From Roseburia sp. CAG:10041_57 (GTDB taxonomy: Bacteria; Bacillota; Clostridia; Lachnospirales; Lachnospiraceae), in assembly GCA_001916965.1 (NCBI GenBank), contig MNTL01000004.1:58379-122378 (forward strand): DNA of 64,000 nucleotides. The letters run 5' to 3'. The notes under the pieces are model-generated. The model was not told the origin of the DNA, did not search any database, and saw nothing but the letters and a program-made list of their open reading frames with translations. The position numbers and the translations under genes are program-made. Below are positions 10,624-19,314 of the stretch, piece after piece; the first letter of the stretch is position 1; every line of letters starts with the position of its first letter.

Positions 10624-11023
10624 ATGCAAATTAATAGAATTCCCACAAAAAGGTGATGAGAGGGGACATCTTGTCATAGTAGAAGGAAATCAGGATATTC
10701 CATTTGATATTAAAAGAGTATTTTATATTTATGGTTCTGATAAAGATGTAGTACGTGGAAAACATGCTAATTATGATACAGAATTTGTCCTTATCAATGT
10801 AGCAGGCACTTCAAAGGTAAGAGTGACTGATGGCAGGAATGAAAAAATTTTTAATTTAGACAGGCCTCATATTGGAATTTATTTACCTAAACTTGTATGG
10901 AAAGATATGTATGACTTCTCAGAGGATTCAGTGTTATTATGCCTTGCCAGTGAACATTATAATCCTGAGGAGTATATCAGAGACTATGAGGAATATTTAC
11001 AGGTTATGAAAGGTTTAAAATAG
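10613..11023 (+). CDS. fdtA: FdtA/QdtA-like dTDP-4-keto-6-deoxyglucose 3,4-ketoisomerase (WxcM-like cupin)
   Basis: A 136-residue cupin of the FdtA/WxcM-like family, which isomerises dTDP-4-keto-6-deoxy-D-glucose to the 3-keto form. Family features seen are GDERGHLVIVEG near the N-terminus, the central RGKHA segment with the likely catalytic His, and HIGIYLPKLVWKDMYDFS. Whether the product has the galacto (Fdt) or gluco (Qdt) configuration cannot be read here, so the symbol is approximate. ATG 10613 overlaps the end of the upstream pseudogene by 11 bases. The substrate would come from RmlA/RmlB, encoded at 60.6-62.6 kb. Confidence 0.8.
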   Translation: MLNECKLIEFPQKGDERGHLVIVEGNQDIPFDIKRVFYIYGSDKDVVRGKHANYDTEFVLINVAGTSKVRVTDGRNEKIFNLDRPHIGIYLPKLVWKDMYDFSEDSVLLCLASEHYNPEEYIRDYEEYLQVMKGLK

Positions 11024-11031
11024 GAAAAATC

Positions 11032-11523
11032 ATGCTGCGTAAATTAGAAGAAAAAGATGCTCCTTTTATGTTGGAATGGATGCATGACAAAGAGATCACC
11101 GCGGGGTTTCAACGTCCCTTTTCACAGGCAACACTGGAAACAGTTCTGTCATTTATCCAAAACAGTTTTGATGAGGAAAATCAGAATTTTGCATTTGTGA
11201 ATGCTGAGGATGAGTATTTGGGAACCATCAGCCTAAAGCATATATCCCACGTTAATGATAAGGCTGAATATGCGGTAGTTGCAAGAAAGTGTGCACAGGG
11301 AACGGGCGCTGCTAAGAAAGCAACAGAAGAACTCATACAGTACGCATTTACTGAGCTAGGGCTACACAAGGTATACTTAAGTGTATTGGAAGAGAATGTC
11401 AGAGCACAGAAATTTTATGAAAAATGTGGCTTCATAAAAGAAGGACTGGAAGTAGATGCTGTAAAGATAAATGGGGTATATCATAATCATATGTGGTATG
11501 GGATGATAAGCAGAGATAAATAG
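11032..11523 (+). CDS. GNAT N-acetyltransferase, probable amino-sugar acetylation
   Basis: A 163-residue GNAT-fold enzyme of the RimJ/RimL-like type. It shows the acetyl-CoA pyrophosphate loop in KCAQGTGAAKKATEELI and the C-terminal VYLSVLEENVRAQKFYEKC plus GFIKEG motif. In this operon, directly after the FdtA-like ketoisomerase and near the DegT aminotransferase, it probably N-acetylates the 3-amino group of the dTDP-sugar. Known FdtC/QdtC enzymes are often hexapeptide-repeat proteins, so a GNAT would be a non-homologous replacement. The start ATG 11032 follows AGGAAAAATC. A ribosomal-protein acetyltransferase is the alternative. Confidence 0.75.
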   Translation: MLRKLEEKDAPFMLEWMHDKEITAGFQRPFSQATLETVLSFIQNSFDEENQNFAFVNAEDEYLGTISLKHISHVNDKAEYAVVARKCAQGTGAAKKATEELIQYAFTELGLHKVYLSVLEENVRAQKFYEKCGFIKEGLEVDAVKINGVYHNHMWYGMISRDK

Positions 11524-11575
11524 GATATATTTGGAATGGAAGCATAAAAATTTTAACAAAGACAAGAGGGTAAAT

Positions 11576-12406
11576 ATGGAGAAAAAAAATTTAGTACAAA
11601 AAATAAAAAATATACCAGGTAGGATAGAACGGGAAATAGAAAAAAATAAATATAAAAAGAATAAATATGGAAATATACTACAAATACGAAATTTTGAAGA
11701 ATCAATAAAATATATCAAAGATAACAAAGTAAGTTTTTATCGTTATGGTGATGCAGAAATTGCTGTAATGCGAGGAATGGATGTGCCTTTTCAAAAGGCT
11801 GATCCTAAATTAGCACAACGTTTGTTGGAATTATTAAATCTTGAAGAAAATGGGATAGAAGCAGCTATTCCGTATTATTATTTAAATTATGAAGAGGGAA
11901 TGAATCCTTTTATAGAAGAATTTACTTATGCAATGAAAATACAAAGAAAATTTTTGCTTTCTCACTGTAGAAAAGACAAAAAATATCTTGATACTGCGAT
12001 GTCACAAGTATATCAAACTTATGAAAATTATGATTTTGATAAGTATTTTGAACAAATGATTGATTTAATTAAAGATAGAGATGTTGCACTTATTTGCGGA
12101 AAAGGTATATTGAACGATATAAAATATAATCCGTTTGATTTATGTAAGTCAATTGAATATATTGAAGCACCTAATATAAGTGCCTTTTCGGAATATGACA
12201 GCATTTTAGAAAAAGCAAAAAAGATATCCAAAGATAAGCTTATATGTATAATATTGGGTCCGACAGCGGATCTTTTAGTATATGATTTATTTAAAGATGG
12301 GTATCAGGCGTGGGATATAGGACATTTTGTAAAAGATTATGATGCTTATCACAAAAAGAATCCAAGAACCGCGGATACACTTATAAAATTTTATCAGCCA
12401 GATTAA
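11576..12406 (+). CDS. GT-D-fold glycosyltransferase (DUF1792 family)
   Basis: A 276-residue cytosolic protein matching the GT-D/DUF1792 group of glycosyltransferases found in streptococcal adhesin glycosylation loci. The family's metal-binding D-x-E appears as SFYRYGDAEIAVMRG. A later GKGILNDIKYNPFD and a LGPTADLLVYDLFKDGYQAWDIGH segment fit the same fold. ATG 11576 was chosen over the upstream in-frame ATG 11531 because AGAGGG (11565-11570) lies five bases before it. It presumably adds a sugar to a lipid-linked or protein-linked glycan. Donor unknown. Confidence 0.82.
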   Translation: MEKKNLVQKIKNIPGRIEREIEKNKYKKNKYGNILQIRNFEESIKYIKDNKVSFYRYGDAEIAVMRGMDVPFQKADPKLAQRLLELLNLEENGIEAAIPYYYLNYEEGMNPFIEEFTYAMKIQRKFLLSHCRKDKKYLDTAMSQVYQTYENYDFDKYFEQMIDLIKDRDVALICGKGILNDIKYNPFDLCKSIEYIEAPNISAFSEYDSILEKAKKISKDKLICIILGPTADLLVYDLFKDGYQAWDIGHFVKDYDAYHKKNPRTADTLIKFYQPD

Positions 12407-12421
12407 AATGGGAGAAAATGA

Positions 12422-14173
12422 ATGATAAAAAAAGTAAATTATATTTTAGATAAACCACAAAAGATCAAATTAATTATATTATTAATAATTATTTTTGTCG
12501 GAGCTTTTGTAGAGTTACTTGGTGTGTCTTCTATTATGCCATTGATCAATGTTGCAACAAATCCAGATGCAATAGAGAATACATGGTATTTGGCAAAAAT
12601 TAAGGATTTCTTTGGTTTTACGGAAGTAAAACAAATTGTGGTATTTCTTTCCTTTTTTTTGATAGGTGTATATATTATAAAAAACATATATATCACATTC
12701 CAATATAATGTACAATATAGGTTTATATTCAATAATCAAAGACGCCTTGCGGTGAAAATGATGAATTCATATATGCATCAAAATTATCTTTTTCATGTGT
12801 CAAGGAATGTAGCAGAGTTACAGAGAAATGTAACGGAGGATGTAAATGGGTTTTATACAGTAGTATTGAACATACTACAGCTTATTGCGGAAGTTAGTGT
12901 ATGTGTTGTTTTAGTCATTTATTTAATGAGTACAGATATTATGACTACAATAGTAGTTGCTGCCTTAATTTTTATATTTGCAATATTCTTTGGAATTGTA
13001 TTTAAAAAAGTTCTTGTCAAAAAAGGACAGGAAAACAGGCAGGTAAGTATTAGTTTAACAAAATGGGTGCTTCAATCATTTTCCGGAATCAAGGAAATTA
13101 AGGTAATGAATAAAGAAAAATTTTTCCTTGATAATTATGATAAAACATATAAACGGTTTACTGTTTTGCAACGTCAGCAGACAATGCTTTCATTTATTTC
13201 AAGGCCAACTATGGAAACAATGTGTATATGCGGATTGCTGATTACAGTAGTAGTGAAAATGATGTGCTTTAATGAGGATATTACTAATTTTATCCCCGCT
13301 TTATCAGTATTTGCAGTAGCTGCATTTCGTATGTTACCTTCTTTTAATCGTATATCAGGATATTTAAGTGCAATCATGTTCAATAAAGCCGCCCTGGATG
13401 TTCTATATGATGATTTAAAGGAAATTGATGAACTAAAGGCTGATAGTATATTAGATACCAAAAACGAGGTGACAATTCAAAAATTATCTAAAGGAATAGA
13501 TGTTAATAATATATCCTTTAGATATCCTAATGTTGATAAATGGGTAATTAAGAATTTAAGTATGCATATCGAACCTAATACATCTGTAGCTCTTATAGGT
13601 GCTTCAGGAGCTGGAAAAAGTACACTGGCAGATATAATATTAGGGGTATTAGAACCACAGATGGGAATGGTAGAAGTAGAGGGTGTGAATATAAAGGAAA
13701 ATCTTTCAGCCTGGCATAAATGTATAGGGTATATTCCACAAACAATATATCTAATGGATGATACAATACGGTCTAACATTGCTTTTGGATTAGACAGAGA
13801 GCAAATAAACGAAGAAGCTCTGTGGAATGCTATAAGAGGAGCACAGTTAGAACAATTTGTTAAGAGTTTGCCTGACGGACTGGAGACGGTAATTGGTGAT
13901 CGCGGAGTGAAATTGTCTGGTGGACAGAGACAAAGAATTGGAATAGCACGTGCTTTATACAGTCAGCCTATAGTTTTGATTTTAGATGAAGCTACTTCTG
14001 CTTTAGACAATGAAACAGAACACGAGGTAATGGAAGCAATTGATGGATTAAAAGGAACAAGAACTTTAATTATCATTGCACATCGATTGACTACGATAAA
14101 AAATTGCGATGTGATTTATGAAGTGAAAGATGGTGGAATAAAAAAAAGAGAGTATGGAGAGCTTCCTATATAA
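12422..14173 (+). CDS. PglK-like ABC exporter, candidate lipid-linked oligosaccharide flippase
   Basis: Half-transporter with N-terminal six-helix membrane domain (about residues 1-320) and C-terminal ATPase domain. ATPase motifs are Walker A GASGAGKST, signature LSGGQRQRIGIARAL and Walker B ILDEATSALD. The membrane domain start (KKVNYILDKPQKIKLI, FVELLGVSSIMPLI) resembles Campylobacter PglK-type flippases more than drug exporters. A role in moving undecaprenyl-linked glycan across the membrane is inferred from this and from the surrounding glycosyltransferases. No Wzx-type flippase was recognised in the window. GGGAGAAAATGA precedes ATG 12422. Confidence 0.82.
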   Translation: MIKKVNYILDKPQKIKLIILLIIIFVGAFVELLGVSSIMPLINVATNPDAIENTWYLAKIKDFFGFTEVKQIVVFLSFFLIGVYIIKNIYITFQYNVQYRFIFNNQRRLAVKMMNSYMHQNYLFHVSRNVAELQRNVTEDVNGFYTVVLNILQLIAEVSVCVVLVIYLMSTDIMTTIVVAALIFIFAIFFGIVFKKVLVKKGQENRQVSISLTKWVLQSFSGIKEIKVMNKEKFFLDNYDKTYKRFTVLQRQQTMLSFISRPTMETMCICGLLITVVVKMMCFNEDITNFIPALSVFAVAAFRMLPSFNRISGYLSAIMFNKAALDVLYDDLKEIDELKADSILDTKNEVTIQKLSKGIDVNNISFRYPNVDKWVIKNLSMHIEPNTSVALIGASGAGKSTLADIILGVLEPQMGMVEVEGVNIKENLSAWHKCIGYIPQTIYLMDDTIRSNIAFGLDREQINEEALWNAIRGAQLEQFVKSLPDGLETVIGDRGVKLSGGQRQRIGIARALYSQPIVLILDEATSALDNETEHEVMEAIDGLKGTRTLIIIAHRLTTIKNCDVIYEVKDGGIKKREYGELPI

Positions 14174-14233
14174 TAAAAAACAGTGTAATTTATTGATATT
14201 TTAATAATAAATAAAAATGACTAGAGAGAAGGA

Positions 14234-15171
14234 ATGCGGATGAAATTATCCATTATTGTACCAGTCTACTACAATGCTGATACTTTATAGTTGATGTATT
14301 CTGATTTAAAAAAGAAAGTTTTAGACGTATTAGACTTTGAATATGAATTAATTTTTGTTAACGATGGTTCTAAAGATGATAGTTTATTAGTTTAAAAAAA
14401 ATTGAAGAAACAGGACTCACAAATAAAAGTTTATAGTTTGTCCAGAAATTTTGGCTCACATGCGGCAATATTATGTGGATTGGAGCATATGACAGGTGAT
14501 TGCGCTGTGGTAAAAGCTGCGGATATGCAGGAACCAAGTGAATTAATACTGGATATGGTTGCAAGTTGGAAAAAGGGAAATAATGTTGTACTTGCAGTTA
14601 GAGAAGAAAGAGATGAAGTTTTTTTAAAGAAATTTTTTGCCAATATGTATTATATGCCAGTACACTAGTACGCAAAATGGCTTTGTCTAATATGCCAGAG
14701 ACAGGATTTGATATTTATTTGTTAGATAAAAAAGTAGTAGATGTCATGTGTGCTTTGGATGAAAAAAATAGTTCCCTTGCATGTCAGATTTTATGGGCAG
14801 AATTTAAAACGGAAAAAGTTCCATATACGAGACTTGCACGGGAAATAGGAAGAAGTAGGTGGACTCTTTCAAAAAAGGTTCGATTGGTAATGGACACACT
14901 TTTCAGTTTTTCAACAGTGCCTATTAAAGTGGTTACAACAATTGGTATGTTTTCTTTTTGTGGAGCATTGATTTGGGTAATTGTCGAATTAATATGTAAA
15001 TTGTCAGGATTGATTGAAGTTACTGGTTGGACTACATTATTTATATTTAATTTATTTAGTTTTGGTGTAATAATGTTGACACTGGGGATTTTGGGAGAAT
15101 ATTTATGGGGAACATTTGATGCTTCTAGAAATAGACCTCCTTTTATTGTTGAAGAAAAGGAAGATAAATAA
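14234..15171 (+). pseudogene. Family 2 glycosyltransferase (DPM1/GtrB-like), broken
   Basis: Remains of a polyprenyl-phosphate glycosyltransferase with two C-terminal membrane helices. The frame from 14234/14240 reads MKLSIIVPVYYNADTL, stops at TAG 14288-14290, continues through FVNDGSKDDSLLV to a TAA at 14393-14395, then continues SLSRNFGSHAAILCGLEHM. A frame change and apparent small deletion lie near 14640-14665. The rest (14665-15171, MALSNMPETGFDIYLLDKKV and the membrane helices) is in another frame. At least three lesions make it non-functional. An intact gene of the same type is at 47513-48514. Confidence 0.87.
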
Positions 15172-15179
15172 GAAAAAAT

Positions 15180-15359
15180 ATGTTAGAGAAAATAAAAAGT
15201 TTAAAGGAATTTAGTTGGATAGAATTCTTGTTACTAGGATTATTATTTTTGTGCCGTTTGCCCCTATTATGTATGGAAACACTAAAGCATTTTTGTGTTA
15301 TGAAGTTACCTTTTGAAATTCTATTTTTTATGAAGGAGGAAAAGCCAATTATTATTTAA
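15180..15359 (+). pseudogene. Short membrane-protein remnant
   Basis: A 59-codon frame starting MLEKIKSLKEFSWIEFLLL with one strong hydrophobic segment, then ending abruptly after FFMKEEKPIII. It begins 9 bases after the broken GT2 gene and resembles the N-terminal first helix of a GT-39/GT-C type membrane transferase that lost the rest. This is an impression only, since the piece is too short for a family call. Confidence 0.3.
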
Positions 15360-15383
15360 GATAATTAGCTTATATGTGATTAT

Positions 15384-16394
15384 ATGGATACAGAAGAATT
15401 ACAAAACAAGTGGAAAAGATATGAAAAAAGATGGAAATTTAGAGATTTTTATTTTAATAAATGTCTCAGAAGACATGGCATTGTAAAGTATTTTCATAGG
15501 GAACCGGTTATGCCATATTATGCACATAAAAAGGTAATGTCTTCCAAACAAACAAATGAATACATTTATAATTGTATTATATCTGGAAAGCCTTTTATGG
15601 CATGTAGGTTTGGAAATACTGAATTGCAGACTATGGTTGGTGAATTAAGCAATAGAATAATGGGGTATTCAGATATAAATGAAAATTATACAAGCAAATG
15701 GTTTAATCGCTTGTGTGAAGGGGCTGGATTTTTCCCAAATAGTAGAAAATTGCTACCTTTGTTTACGGATTATATGTTAGAAACATGTAAAGAAATAGAT
15801 TTACTTGCAATGTGGCATTTGAATATGGAAGATTTTATAATAGAAGAGTATGCTTCACAAGTGGATTTGACTTTTCTATTTAGATTGGAGCCGTGGCTTT
15901 ATGCTGAATATCCGTGGTCGGCAGCATTGAAAAATAAAAGGGTGTTAGTAATACATCCATTTGAGGAATCAATTCAGTCCCAATATAAAAGGAGAACACA
16001 AATTTTCCCTAATACAGAAATACTCCCGCAATTTGAACTAAAAACTTTAAGAGCAGTGCAAACAATTGCAGGGGAAAAAGATGAACGATTTTCAACATGG
16101 TTTGAAGCACTTGATTACATGTATGAAGAGGCAATGAAAATTGATTTTGACATTGCAATTATCGGATGCGGAGCATATGGGATGCCGCTTGCTGGTAAAT
16201 TAAAAAAAGCAGGAAAACAAGCTATTCATTTAGGTGGAGCAACACAGCTTATGTTTGGAATAAAGGGAAAAAGATGGGAAGATAACTATCCATCAAAAAT
16301 AGCGCAGTATTTTAATGATGCATGGGTGTATCCAGAAAAAAATGAAACTCCTAAAAATGCAAGTGTTGTAGAGAAAGGATGCTATTGGAAATAA
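15384..16394 (+). CDS. GT-D-like glycosyltransferase, intact paralogue of the 5.4-6.1 kb pseudogene
   Basis: A 336-residue soluble protein. It has an N-terminal basic region (KWKRYEKRWKFRDFYFNK), a central ACRFGNTELQTMVGEL motif and a C-terminal Rossmann-like DFDIAIIGCGAYGMPLAGKL with HLGGATQLMFGIKGKRWED. The ordering matches GT-D-fold-like proteins, with G-N-T-E in place of the D-x-E motif of DUF1792. If that comparison is right it transfers a sugar in glycan synthesis. Catalysis is unproven. The last 120 residues are nearly identical to those of the damaged copy ten kilobases away, which points to a recent duplication. The IS element begins 40 bases downstream. Confidence 0.68.
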   Translation: MDTEELQNKWKRYEKRWKFRDFYFNKCLRRHGIVKYFHREPVMPYYAHKKVMSSKQTNEYIYNCIISGKPFMACRFGNTELQTMVGELSNRIMGYSDINENYTSKWFNRLCEGAGFFPNSRKLLPLFTDYMLETCKEIDLLAMWHLNMEDFIIEEYASQVDLTFLFRLEPWLYAEYPWSAALKNKRVLVIHPFEESIQSQYKRRTQIFPNTEILPQFELKTLRAVQTIAGEKDERFSTWFEALDYMYEEAMKIDFDIAIIGCGAYGMPLAGKLKKAGKQAIHLGGATQLMFGIKGKRWEDNYPSKIAQYFNDAWVYPEKNETPKNASVVEKGCYWK

Positions 16395-16432
16395 TATATG
16401 ATTAAGCAATTATGCTTTGTAAAAACGCTATT

Positions 16433-18076
16433 TAGTGTTTGCTGAATAAAAGAAAATTCACTTAAAACCATTAATTTTACTGTGTTTTCTGCTCAAAGAT
16501 GGTATAATAAAGTGCACGGTTTTAGCGGATCTCAAATCTTTTTTCGTGCAGTTTTCAATAGAAAAATACCATTTATGGAGCGGAAAATAATGTACAAATA
16601 TACTGATAATACACAAAGTAACTTTCTGGATTTCAATCAGCCAATAGGACTTCACATGAACCCTGAAAACAGATGGGTAAAAATGGCAGATGCTATTCCA
16701 TGGGGGGCTTTGAAAAGAAATATTCCCGCCTGTTCAAAGGCAAGAATGGCCGGGTAGCCAAGCCATTACGTCTTGCCCTTGGCTCGTTGGTCATACAAAC
16801 GAAATATCAGTATTCTGACAGGGAACTCGTTGAACAACTGACAGAAAATCCGTATTACCAGTATTTCATTGGGCTTCCAGGTTATCAGGAAGAACCGCCA
16901 ATTGATGCAAGTACCTTAGTCCTGTTCCGTAAACGTCTGAAAATGGATGTTATCATGGAAGCGAATGGATATATGCTGGATGCAGTCAAAGAAAAGGAAT
17001 CCAGTGGCAAAAAGGATGATGACCATAACAATCCACCTTCAGGGGGAGAAGGTGATGGGCAGGATACAAAGCAGGGACAGATCCCTGAAAATAAAGGAAC
17101 CCTGATGCTTGATGCCACCTGTGCCCCATCTAATATCCGATATCCACAGGATTTTTCCCTACTGAATGAAGCAAGGAAAAACTGGAAACGGTTATTATCC
17201 GCTTCTGCAAAACATATGGATTTTCCAGACCCCGCATGTACCGCAGGATAGCAAGAAAAAATTATCTTTCACTTGCAAAAGCAAAAAAGCGCAGCACTAA
17301 GAAGATCAGGGCAACGATTCGTAAACAGCTGGCATTCATCAGACGAGATATCGGGTACCCCGAAAATTTCATGCAGGACGGTTATGCACCTACATCGAAA
17401 GAGAGCACTCTCCTGCTGACAATCTATAAACTGTATGAGCAACAGCAATACATGTACCAGAACAAGACCCATAGCGTAGACAACCGCATTGTCAGTATTG
17501 CACAGTCATGGATCAGACCGATCGTCAGGGGAAAAACAAAGTCACCAGTAGAATTCGGGGCGAAGTTTGACCTGGGCATTGATGATAACGGTCTAGGCAG
17601 AATAGAAAAGATATCCTATGATGCATACAATGAAAGTACCGTGTTGAAAGAAGCGGCAGAGCGTTTCAGGGAACGGACCGGTCATTATCCGGAACGTATA
17701 TTAGCAGACCAGATCTATCGTACCAGAGAAAACAGAAAATACTGTAAGATGCATGGAATACGATTATCCGGCCCAAAGCTTGGGAGACCAAGCCTTGAAA
17801 AACAGTCAGTGAAAGAGAAAAAACAGGAATATCAGGACAACAAGGATCGAATAGAGGTAGAAAGAGCCTTCAGCTTAAGCAAACGTTGCTATGGAATGGG
17901 CTTGATTAAAACCAAGCTTTATGACACAACCCTAACTTCAATCGCATTATCCGTATTTGTGACGAATCTGTTCAAGATACAGTCACGGATACTTTTTACA
18001 CTTTTATGGCTACTGGAACTATTAACACGTCAATCTGCTGATTTTGAGCCAGAGACGGTTTAATCAGCAGACACTA
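16433..18076 (+). mobile_element. Degenerate insertion sequence, IS5/IS1182-like
   Basis: A 1.64-kb element bounded by imperfect 18-bp inverted repeats, left 16433-16450 (TAGTGTTTGCTGAATAAA) and right 18059-18076 (complement TAGTGTCTGCTGATTAAA, 16 of 18 matching). It contains one transposase gene in three reading frames. The GC content is visibly higher than that of flanking DNA, consistent with foreign origin. Target-site duplication could not be resolved. It separates the decayed glycan cluster from the acyltransferase at 18.2 kb. Confidence 0.8.
16575..18063 (+). pseudogene. Transposase with two frameshifts
   Basis: DDE-type transposase of the IS5/IS1182 kind. The first frame (ATG 16575 or 16590) has the N-terminal FNQPIGLHMNPENRWVKMAD. 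A run of six G at 16702-16707 needs one more base to join IPWGGFEKKYSRLFKGKNG in the second frame, which holds the DUF772-like block QYFIGLPGYQEEPPIDAS. A second shift near 17230 leads to RMYRRIARKNYLSLAK and the catalytic C-terminal half (FGAKFDLGIDDNG, RILADQIYRTRENR, DRIEVERAFSLSKRCYGMG). Two separate lesions indicate a dead gene rather than programmed frameshifting. Confidence 0.83.
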
Positions 18077-18160
18077 TTTAAATAAATAGCATACATATTA
18101 AATAATTGTTATATGTACTTTTTAATTACAAAAATTTAAGTTAGGAAAAAGGGAAAACAT

Positions 18161-19174
18161 TTGTATATGGCGGTATCTATTATTATTGTTTTATTTTTAT
18201 TATTTGTTGAAATATTTGGTGTAAAATATATAAAAGAGTCACAAAATGTTCTTAATTATCAGTTTACTAAAATATTGAAAGGGGTTTGTTGCTTTCCTGT
18301 TATATTTAGTCATATTTATGCTCCATATGATAATGAATGTCAATTTTGGATTGGGAGTTTTGCTTTTATTGCAGTAACATTGTATTTTCTATTTGCATCA
18401 TATGGATTGGAAGTAAGTGTAATAAATAAAAAGGACTATCTTTCTCATTTTTTTGTAAATAGATTTTCAAAAATTTTAGTTCCGTATATTTTATGCATTT
18501 TAATACGCTTTCTTTTCCATACACATTTAACTTATGGTGGAGCAAATTTTGTACATGTATTGATTGTATACTATATTATCTTCTATTTTGCACATACGAA
18601 ATTTTTAGATGGAAAAAAGAGAGAAGTTTTTCTTTTGATATGTACGTTGGGATATAGTATTGGTGGCTTTTTCTTAGGATATAAACTACATCTTCCAGTT
18701 ATTGGTTTGAAGTGGTATCCTGAATCCTTAGGTCTTACTCTAGGTATTATAATTGCATATCATTATGATAGGATTAATCTGTTTTTTAAGAGGAATATTG
18801 CTTTGAAAACCGTTATTATGTTTGCAGTAGCATTTTTCCTAAAGTATTCATATACTCATTATATATACAAGTATTATTTTATAGGTAATTATATATATCG
18901 TATGTTGATGGGAATTTCAGTTATCGTGTTTATTACATTATTGTTGACACACATAAAGCTTGGCAATCCATTGTCTACTAAGTTGGGTGATTTATCTTTT
19001 GAAATTTTTCTGTATCATGGTCTCTTTTTGCAGTGGTTAATTACCCTTCCAGTTCAGTGGACATCGAATACATATATTATGGCGGTATTTGTATGCACAG
19101 TCAGTACAGCTATAATTATGAATAAGATTGGCGTATTTATTATAAAAAGACTTATCAGTATTAATAATACATAA
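18161..19174 (+). CDS. Acyltransferase-3 family membrane protein
   Basis: About 337 residues with ten predicted helices. It has the acyltransferase-3 pattern: GVCCFPVIFSHIYAPY early, a glycine/serine helix (LYFLFASYGLEVSV), FVNRFSKILVPYILC, and a C-terminal DLSFEIFLYHGLFLQWL. It probably O-acylates a surface sugar or teichoic-acid unit. TTG 18161 has AAAGGG (18149-18153) in good range. ATG 18167, two codons later, is an equally possible start. It is the first gene right of the IS element and may head the module that follows. Confidence 0.78.
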   Translation: MYMAVSIIIVLFLLFVEIFGVKYIKESQNVLNYQFTKILKGVCCFPVIFSHIYAPYDNECQFWIGSFAFIAVTLYFLFASYGLEVSVINKKDYLSHFFVNRFSKILVPYILCILIRFLFHTHLTYGGANFVHVLIVYYIIFYFAHTKFLDGKKREVFLLICTLGYSIGGFFLGYKLHLPVIGLKWYPESLGLTLGIIIAYHYDRINLFFKRNIALKTVIMFAVAFFLKYSYTHYIYKYYFIGNYIYRMLMGISVIVFITLLLTHIKLGNPLSTKLGDLSFEIFLYHGLFLQWLITLPVQWTSNTYIMAVFVCTVSTAIIMNKIGVFIIKRLISINNT

Positions 19175-19314
19175 TCAAATAGTAAATGATTTATAATAAG
19201 TGGTAGTTTTATGATTTAACAACATACAATAAAAAATTATTTTTGTTGTAGTAGCAGAACGAATAAGTAGTATTAAACTTTGAAACTAACTGATCTGAGA
19301 GGAGTATCATAATA

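Noticed and set aside
4277..15171. Stop-codon recoding to explain the many in-frame stops
   Set aside because: TAA, TAG and TGA all occur inside otherwise standard genes, and neighbouring intact genes use the same codons as normal stops.
16482..18063. Programmed frameshifting to explain the three-frame transposase
   Set aside because: Two separate shifts of different type are needed, and the second site has no slippery sequence. Simple decay is more likely.
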